Shown one piece after another: positions 1 to 9,500 of a stretch of DNA of 64,000 bases. Every line of letters begins with the position of its first letter. Within the stretch, counting starts at the first letter, position 1. Under the pieces are notes generated by a model that made no database searches, was not told where the DNA came from, and saw only the letters and a program-made list of their open reading frames with translations. Source of the DNA: Branchiostoma floridae. Taxonomy: Eukaryota; Chordata; Leptocardii; Amphioxiformes; Branchiostomatidae. The DNA lies in the NCBI RefSeq assembly GCF_000003815.2, contig NC_049981.1, forward strand, positions 21,213,645-21,277,644, given 5' to 3'. Position numbers and translations under genes: made by a program.

Positions 1-446
1 ACATTGACTGCCAGGTATCTACAAATAAACTATTCATTCATCTCCTATTCATTCATTTTAGTCTCTAGCACTGCAAAACTGAACGAAATAGAATTTTCGT
101 AAACTGGCATGAATTGATACAGTAAATTCTTGTAATAAATTTGATTGTGCATTAGAGAGATCACTACAAAAATAATGTGTAAACTTTAAATGCACTACAA
201 TAGTTAAAAAACATGCTGTCTTTTTCAATTACATTAAGAATCTCTCGCTAAAAAGTCAAACCTGTATATTGAATGATGATCCTTTAGATCATCTTTCTCA
301 TGGACAGTCAAGCATTAGTTTCCACCTGTTATGTCATTTTCCAGTCCCTGAGTGGTCTTCTTAGGCAATTTTGACTTATTTTATTTGTATGCTTGTTGTC
401 CAATGTAGCAGTTTCTATGCTAAATTTTGTTGTTTCCCGCGCACAG

Positions 447-554
447 CTTCCGTCCAGATCACATCTGTCTGCAGGAACAGGCCTTGCCACAAGTTCTGTC
501 CTCACGGCTTCCTCACCGACAGCAGCGGCTGCCAGACATGCACCTGCGCTGAAC
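447..554 (+). CDS. Exon: antistasin-like module
   Basis: The exon follows a cgcacag acceptor, ends at a gtaagt donor and is phase 1-1. It encodes about 36 residues with the spacing CRNRPCHKFCPHGF...GCQTCTC, which fits an antistasin-like domain of about 28 residues with six cysteines. It is the first exon visible in the window; bases 1-446 show no exon. Confidence 0.8.
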
Positions 555-3500
555 GTAAGTACGAGACCTACTAGCAGGCATAACACACTCTTACATGTCC
601 ATGAACAAAGATTGCAAAGTGTGTATACATAAATGTATGTGCTGGGCTCTTTCCAGCCTAAGATTTTCCGTTCTATTAGTTTGATACGTTAAGTATACTG
701 AATGTGTAAGGGATCCATTCTGTATCATATTAAAAGGTGCAATTGTGTATGGCTACCTGAGCACTACCTGAATAAGAGGAAAAGGTGGCAATCTTACTGT
801 ATGACCTTTTTTTTCCTCTGTTGAACTGCAATTTCTAGCACAAAAATTGGACTTACCCAAATTTTCGACTCAACAGCTCCAGTCTTTGTCAAGGAATGAA
901 CTTCCTGCAACTTATTATCCACTGCTCAATGAGTCACGTGTGCCATCCACATAACGTGGCGTCTCAGAAGCAGTGGATTGTCCATTCCTTGACAAAGACT
1001 GAAGTCTGTCAGTAAAAAATTTGGGTAATCCCAATTTTTGTGTTGGAAATTGCAGTTTAGCTTTTACAGAATGTCTTTTACCAACACAGATGAACTTTAT
1101 CCGAATGAAAGCTGATCGGTGTTGGTAAATTCCATAGGGAAAAAATTAAAACTTTGTTCCAACACGAAGGTCGGAGTTCTTGACCGAAAATTTATGGTGA
1201 GTCTTCTTATTGTGTTGAAACAAAGTTTTAACTTTTTCACTACAGATGAACTTTCAAGTTAAAATTTTCCTACATTTCCCCAGTGCCCGAGCAGGTGTGC
1301 CCCCACATCAAGTACGGCACCTTCGGCAGGTGTGTTGACGAGTGTAGCCATGACGACATGTGTGCACCCAACCAGCTCTGCTGCTCCAACGGGTGTGCCA
1401 GGACCTGCATGGAGTCGGTCTCTGCCCGTAAGTCTTTTTTGATATTAGCAAGCTCCGATGCTCTCTTACGTACATACAACTTGTTTGTTTCTTTGAACCT
1501 TTATTTATTCATGAGAAGCTCAAAGTGGCCTGCAGCCTGCTTTTCATTGAGGTCATGAGGGAGGCAAGGTCAGATGAAATATAAGAGATACAGATTACAT
1601 CAAGTCCTAATAAATCTATCAACATATATCACTACATATACATGGTACAAAACATTAATCTATTGAGAGCCTTTCGGTTTTCCTCTAGTTCACATCATTG
1701 TACTGCAACAGTTCAATTACCAGTCTCAAATTCTTTCTACACCAACAGCTTCTAACTTGGACTGCCAAGCTTTGGAACTCTACAGTGTACAAGCCTTCAA
1801 ATCCAATGTTTATTGCTATCTCTTAGCAAATAAATTCCCCTCTCTACAAGAATTACAGTTTATCATTTATCATGCACAGTGAAAAGTTGACAAGTCTGTT
1901 ATGGTTTTGTTTCTAGACTGTATTGATGAGATGGGTGAGTCCCACACCCAGGGCTCCACCTGGGAGAGGGATTCCTGCACCGTCTGCAGCTGCATGAACG
2001 GAGAGGTTCGTTTGTTTCTTTCTTTGAACCTTTACTTATTCGTGAGAAGCTCGTCGCTTTTCATTGAGGTCATGAGGGAGGTAGGGACCAGATGAAATAT
2101 ATAAGAACACAGAATACATGAACAGATTACAAACAGACTTATTTGATCTATCAACATATATCATTACATATACATAGTACAAAAACATATAATTAGTAGA
2201 GTCAAAGCTCAGGGTTCAGGGTCCATTCATTTGGGTTATTTCTTTAACTTGAAGAGTCTCTGAAAGGAGATCAGATTTAGAGCCATACATGTGTCAGGTT
2301 TATGTTTCAAAGTAGGCCATGGATCTTGTGAAGGTCCCTCGTTTAAGTTTTTGGACAGCCAGCTGACTGTTTGTGCTTTGACAGGTCACCTGCCACACCT
2401 CCAAGTGCATGCCCGTCCCCCACGGCTGCCAGCCTGTCCACACCCCCGGACACTGCTGCCCTGCCTTCGACTGCCGTAAGAACTTAAAGTTTATTGCTTG
2501 GAACTTTTTTCTATCATAATTGCACGTTTGTAACACACTTACTGTAGTAGACATCTCCCAACTTTCACAGGGGCTCCGCCTCTGCTACTGCTTGACTGTA
2601 CAATATGTGGGGAAAGGACAGGGCTTTAGCCAGCTCGAGATTTTTTTCCGTCAGCCAATTCCCATTGACGGAAAATTCCTGTCAAGAATCTTTTTTTTCC
2701 GTCATCGCGTAAAAATTTCCGTCATTGACTGCAAAAATGTCTACCTCGTCCGATATAAATGTTGTCATTGGGAGAAAATATGACACCACGCTGACGTTTT
2801 GTAATAATGTGAACAGTAAAACATTGTTTCTTTGCGTTTTCCCCGCAAAAACACGGCGCTAAAATCAACTCGCGGGGTATGCAAATCTAGCATTACATAT
2901 TCTCAATACGCACTATTGATTGGTTGATCGTAACATCTGGAGGGGCGTCTCCTCAGATCCCGCGCTCTGATTGGTAAAGCTATGGATACCGACCCACGAT
3001 GCACCGCGCGCACCAGCGTTCAAATATTTTATTTGTTTGAAAATGTTACATTTGTAAAGGCAGGAGAACGCTATATTCTTCTATTACACGACAATTTTCT
3101 AGTTAAGAACACAATTAGTCAAAGACTCTTTTGAGAAAACATGCATTCATATACGGATTTATGGTGCATTTGGGGGAATTTTGGCGTTCAATTAACCCGG
3201 AAGTGTGCCAACAACAACGTGGCGTGGGTATCTCATCTGTGTCGCTGCAAAATAATTTAGCGTTTTCTCGTCAAAATAAAAACAAAATTCCCGCTGAAGA
3301 GAACCGTGCAACATTTTAAATGCTAAAGATTATGTTTTTGATCAAACTATTTGTGGATAGCATGATGTGCCGGTTCTTTTAGCTGCGACTGGCACCTTGC
3401 GTTGTCGCAAGCGGTGCGGCTGGGCGAGCGAAAATAATTTGTACGGCCAGCCCCGGCACGCTAGTGTACAAGTTAGGTTTTGATGAGTGTCAAGATTCCA

Positions 3501-6500
3501 AACAAAGTTCGTAGAATGCACTGTTCTTGGAGTGAGACCTTGAAAAACGGGTTTTTAATGAGATTATCGTATGCGAAAGGGTGCCGACACACAATCGTCA
3601 ACAATCATGACAATAGCAAAACAAACAGTGTGTGGCTTTCCGACAATGGGCTGTCCGGGCGTCCCCAAGCCGTAGCTTCCCTCTTTTCAACTTGGCCTCC
3701 TTGCTTCAATCAACGATTTTTTTCCGTCAAGGTTGACGGATTGGTTGAAATTTTTTTCCGTCACACGCAGCAACTTTCCGTCAATTGACGGAAAAACGGA
3801 CGCTGGCTAAAGCCCTGGGAAAGGATAATATTGGGCATTACCTTATAGTTTATAGAATAATACACATTTCGACAATTGGGAAAAAACAGTGATGATTACG
3901 ATCTGCAATACGGCCCCTCCGTACTTAATAAAATATATAATCCAGGCAAATGCAGTACTACATACAGTGTAACATTGCAACACATTTACATCACTGTGTG
4001 TCGTCATAACAAAAAGTCATATAAAACATGTGATATGCAAACAAGCAGGAAATTTTTTTTTGACAACTTAACAATTATATGATGGTAACCCTTTTTGCCC
4101 TGACAGCTATCATAGAGTGTAAGTGCAGCAAGGAGGGCCAGCACTGGCAGGAGGACAAATGCAACGCATCTACACTCACTGTGTGTGAATCAATATAACA
4201 TATAAAACACATGAAAATGCAAACAAGCAGGAAGTGAATTTTTGATTATGTTTTGATAATTTTGCACCCTTCTTGCCCTGGCAGCCATCATGGAGCGTAA
4301 GTGCAGCAAGGAGGGTCAGTACTGGCAGGAGGATGTCTGCACCAACTGCACCTGCCAGTCTGGGAAGGCCATCTGTGTCGCCCAGGCCTGCCCCCAGGTC
4401 CCCAGCGGCTGCAAGCCCATCTTCAGCGACTCCGAGTGCTGCCCGCGCTTCGAGTGCCACGACAGTACGTGTCTCCATTTCATTTTGATAGTAGAATATG
4501 ATGTTTAAGGGTTGAGGACCTGCCCCTATGTGTCATAACGCCTGGGCCTTAGCTATAACCACCGGATAAAACCACCGGGTGAGCGAAGCGGAGTGCTGCC
4601 GTCACTTTGATTGCCAGGACAGTGGGTGCCTCCTTTACATAATGATAGTAGAATATTTAAGGGTTCATGACCTACCCCAAGGTGTATATTGTGTCACAAT
4701 GCCTGGTTCTTTGCTATAACCACCAAATAAAACCACTGAGTGAGCGAAGCAGAGTGCTGACCTCGCTTCGAGTGCCAGAACAGTGTGTGTCTCCTTTCCA
4801 TTATAATAAACTGACTTGCAAAACCCATACAGTCCTGATCCTACATTTAACCAGTACCAAGAAGCGAGAAGAAGCCACTGTCTGTCGACTTGACAACCCC
4901 AAAACACTGGTTTTAAAAACGTCAGGTATATATTTCGTCATGGTGAGCTGCAGTAGTAACCATTCAGCACCAAGGACAGAGTTTATGTAGGTTACCCTGT
5001 GTATAAAGGTAAACTATTATAGCTAGCATTACATGTATTGACAGTAAGCGTCCTTTCCCTCTTCTCAGGCTGCATGACCCAGAGTGGTTCCGTCATCCCC
5101 CACGGTCAGACCTACAACGTGGACAAGTGCACCAGCTGTGTCTGCCATCACGGCAAGAGCGTCTGCACCCCCACCGTCTGCCCCATGCCCCACCCTGACT
5201 GCGACGTCGTGCACGTGGAGGGGGCCTGCTGCCCCACTGTGGTCTGCACCCACAGTAAGTGTTTGTTATCTGTACATTTGTTAATGTTAAAGAGCATCTG
5301 CAGCCCCACCGTCTGCCCCATGCCCCACCCCGACTGCGATATCGTGCACGTGGAGGGGGCCTGCTGCCCCACTGTGGTCTGCACTAATGGTGAGTGCATT
5401 TAAGCGGCATCCAGTGGTTCAGTGGCCAGATACTAGATCAAGGGGTTTTGGGTTTGATTCCTTGCATTCCTAGCTAGACATTGTATCCTCGAGAAAGGCA
5501 CTTCACATGTTTTGTATGTATGTCGTTGTATTTTTTTAAGAAGATAAGTCACGTACATACCCTACTAATAGATTTTCAAAGTAATGTCTCAAAGTCTCCC
5601 ATATGTAAAGAAAGGTTCCTGACTTCTTCAATATGGCATGATTGCAAGCTGTTTGGTTCAGAAGCCAGAGGTTTAAGTCATGCTACCAATCTTTTGCTCT
5701 TGGGAAAAGTGCTTTACTGAATGTTTTGTGTGTCTCTTTATCCCTGCCTGTGCAGTTGAGAAGAAGCGCCCGTGCCACTTTGCCCTCCAGAAGATCCCAT
5801 CCCTGATGCTGATGGGCCAGACTGTGCCCATGACCGGAGAGTTCGTGCCGCAGTGCGACATCAACGGCTACTACAACGCCACCCAGTGCCACAGCTCCAC
5901 CGGATACTGCTGGTGCGTGGACCGCTTCGGAGGCGAGATCCCCGGCTCTAGGGTCCACCACAGCACCCCCATCTGCAGTGAGTACACATCCGTGGTCATT
6001 ACTGTTGCAGGGTTGGACAAGTTTTCTAAAATTCTCTTGTCTCAAGTACATACTTATTAAAAAATTTACTTGCCCAAACTAACTTTTCACTTGTCCTGAC
6101 ATTTAAATGACATTTGTCTATGTAAGTATTTTCAATTCCATCAATTATTGTTGGCTCTATTTTTCTGTGTTGACCAATGCAGAATGGAAAGTTGTTGCTG
6201 CACTTCTGGTTTGGTCAGTGACCAAGGTCCTGCAGGAAGAGATGAAAATGTACTCGTAACAGTTCTATTAGATGTAAAGACACCAAATTGGCCCCAAATT
6301 TAGAAAAATCCAAAGATGCAACACAGCATGTAATCTAAAGGAAGTTCAGTCTCCCATGTACCAACCATTCTGTCTCGGCATTACAGAGCCCAGCACCTGC
6401 GTGCACCACGGCCTCATGTACCCCGAGGGTGATCGCTTATTTTAACAGCAATTTACTTGTGATGGATCTGCAGTCTTCCTTGACCCAGTTGTACAATGAT

Positions 6501-9500
6501 CTACATACATTATGTACAGTGATCAGTGACCTACTTAAGGCTTAAGTCACATTTTAAAACCGGAGCCTGGCCAGGATGTTTTAAGAAACAAAAAATTACA
6601 ATGTATACCTAGAAATATACACAAATCATGCCCATGAATCTTATTTTGACATTTTGTGTATTTTGATGCATTTTGTATCATTCTTTTTGCTCCCGAAAGC
6701 TGCCCGACCGGGCCCCGGTTTGGAAATGTGACTTAAGCCTAAAGGATGTTCAGTCTCTCATGTAGAAACTATTCTGCGTTACAGAGCCCAGCACCTGCGT
6801 GCACCACGGCCACATGTACCGTGAGGGCGACCAGTGGCAGAGGGACACCTGCACCACCTGCACCTGCGTGGGCGGCCAGGCCATGTGTCACAGCGACACC
6901 TGCGCTCCCACTCCCGCCGGCTGCACACCCATCATCGCCGAGGGACAGTGCTGTCCTCAGTTTGTCTGTGACGAGAGTGAGTCATCGTTTTTTTTTTTAC
7001 TTTTGCCAAAAAGGTCATGAGTTTGGTTGGCATAGAGAAGGTTATTTTAAGGCATAAAAGTTGTCAATGGAATGTCATTTGAAAATTACAATATATTATA
7101 ATAATGCAATTTTTGTTGTATTCATGGTACATGTTTCTAAAGACATATTCATTGCTGTTATTTTTGGGACCAGCTTCCAAATTTTATTTGCAAAGTTCAA
7201 ACATCTTCAATTTCTTAAACAAATGCTATAGATATGACAGACATTTTATTATTTTTCTAACACTTGACTAAAATGACTTGTCAACAATATAGTTTACGTA
7301 AACCATCAAAAATATTTGGGTGCACCAGCGCACCCACAGAAAAAAATTGGGTCCACAGCTCCAATTTTGGGTGCACCAGGGTGCACATGCATCAGTATTT
7401 TGACCCCTGGTCCTATATGTCTGTTGCCACATAAGGCACATCTGGACATGTATATGATATGCCAGAAAGTCACCAATGATTGTGCTAAGGAATAGACTGA
7501 CCTTAATTGTTTCAGAATGTATTGACATGGAGGGTAAGGAGTGGTCCATATCGAGCACTGCACACACTGCACATTAGGCATTGTGCACATAAGACACTGT
7601 ATAGTGTGTCATATAAGATGCCAGGAAGTCACCTATGATTGTGACCATGTTTCATCACAGAAACAGACACTAAACTATATTCAACCCTTAATTGTTTCAG
7701 AATGTATTGACATGGAGGGTAAGGAGTGGTCCATGGGAGAGAGCTGGCTGATTGAGCACTGCACCCACTGTACATATATAAGGCACATCATTCTGTATAA
7801 AAGTGTGTCATATAAGATGCCAGGAAGTCACCAATGATTGTGACCGTGTTTCATCACAGAAACAGACACTAATTCAACCTTAAATTGTTTCAGAGTGTAT
7901 CGACATGGAGGGTAAGGAGTCGTCCATCGGAGAGAGCTGGCTGATCGAGCACTGCATGCACTGCAGATAAGGCACATCTGTTTAGTGTGTCATATAAGAT
8001 GCCAAGAAGTCACCAATGATTGTGACCGTCTTTTATCACAGAAACAGACACTAGATTAAATTCAACCTTTAATTGTTTCAGAGTGTATTGACATAGAGGG
8101 TAAGGAGTGGTCCATCGGAGAGAGCTGGCTGATCGAGCACTGCACCCACTGCACATGCGCCAGGGGAGACATCAAGTGCCGCGTCGAGCAGTGCCCTCAC
8201 ACCGAGGCCGAGTCCGGCTGCCAGGTCATCCCCAGCGAGGGACAGTGCTGCTCCAGCCAGACCATGTGTGACAACGGTGAGAACTGCTTTTTATTTCGTT
8301 TCTTTTTTAACAACAGTGAATTACTTTTTTGCAAGTTCATGCCTATAGGCTAATTGCAAGGGCATTAAGAGTCAAAATTAAGGTAAACTTTCCTCACTGC
8401 ACCCAGGTGAAAAAATGGGTATCTAACCTAGGTTGGGGAGGTTAAAGGCGGTTGAAGGAGAGCATTGGGGTTTGCCTTCCAATACCCTGCTCTGGACACA
8501 CAAAATATACCACTGCCTTAAAAAAGTTATGGGACTACCTTTACCTTTTACATGTAACATTCAGTCAGGTGGAGATAAAAATGGAGGACATTCAGCGGAA
8601 CAAAAAAAAATGTACAATTGTACAAGACATCACAGAAAAGACCTTATTCATTGAATTCAAATAAATAGGGAGCAATGTTATTTTGAAAAGCAGTGCATGA
8701 CTGAAAATAACATTTAACATATCCTCTGTGTTGGTTCTAGAGTGCGAGTCCTCCCACGTTGCCCACTGCCTGAAGAACCCGTGCCTGACCGCCACCTGCC
8801 CCGGCTTCCCCGACGCCATCTGCAAACCCAACTACTGCGGCAGCTGCAAGGCCTTGTGGGTCGACAGGTTCGACCAGGAGGTCGTCTGTCAGACAAGTAA
8901 GTGTTTTTCTTCAGGTTGTGGTGGCCAACATCGTTGTATCAATGATTCTGCCAGACTTTTGAGGATGTCCTTGTAGCTCAACTGGTAGCAGTCTCACAGT
9001 TGAGCTCCTGGTTTCAGTTAGCTGGTAACTAGCCATGGGAGACCCAGTTTCAATCCTAGGTAGGGCATCTTAGTTGAGCCAGCACCCGTCTTTCAGAAGC
9101 GATGTCAAATGGAGTTCTTTGCCTTGTTGAAGGAGATACCTCGAGCATGTAAACATGGAAGGGCAGGCAACCGCTCCCTGTTGAAATATACCCTATGCTA
9201 CCGAAACAGCAAGAAAAGTAAGGAACTACATGTGAATATGAACAAACAAGCAGGCAAACAACATGTTTACCTGGTTTTGTGTGCAGCTGGCCCATATGAT
9301 GTGACTCTGACCAAGTGTACTGACTGAGACACCTTATGCTACTGAAACAGTAAGAAAAGTAAGGCAGTACATGTGGATATGAATAAAAGACCAGACAAAT
9401 AATATGCAATGTTTACCTTGTTTTGTGTGCAGCTGGCCCCTGTGATGCGACTGTGACCAAGCGCACCAACTGGAACACCATGTGGAACCCCAGATGTGCC

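Noticed and set aside
4273-4501. Alternative frames over VWC exons (Ala/Pro/Ser-rich or Gly-rich products)
   Set aside because: GC-rich exons are open in several frames; only the frame with conserved cysteines joins its neighbours in phase.
8964-9075. A tRNA gene suggested by A-box and B-box-like sequences
   Set aside because: The distance between boxes and the absence of an acceptor stem and anticodon arm fit a tRNA-derived SINE head better.
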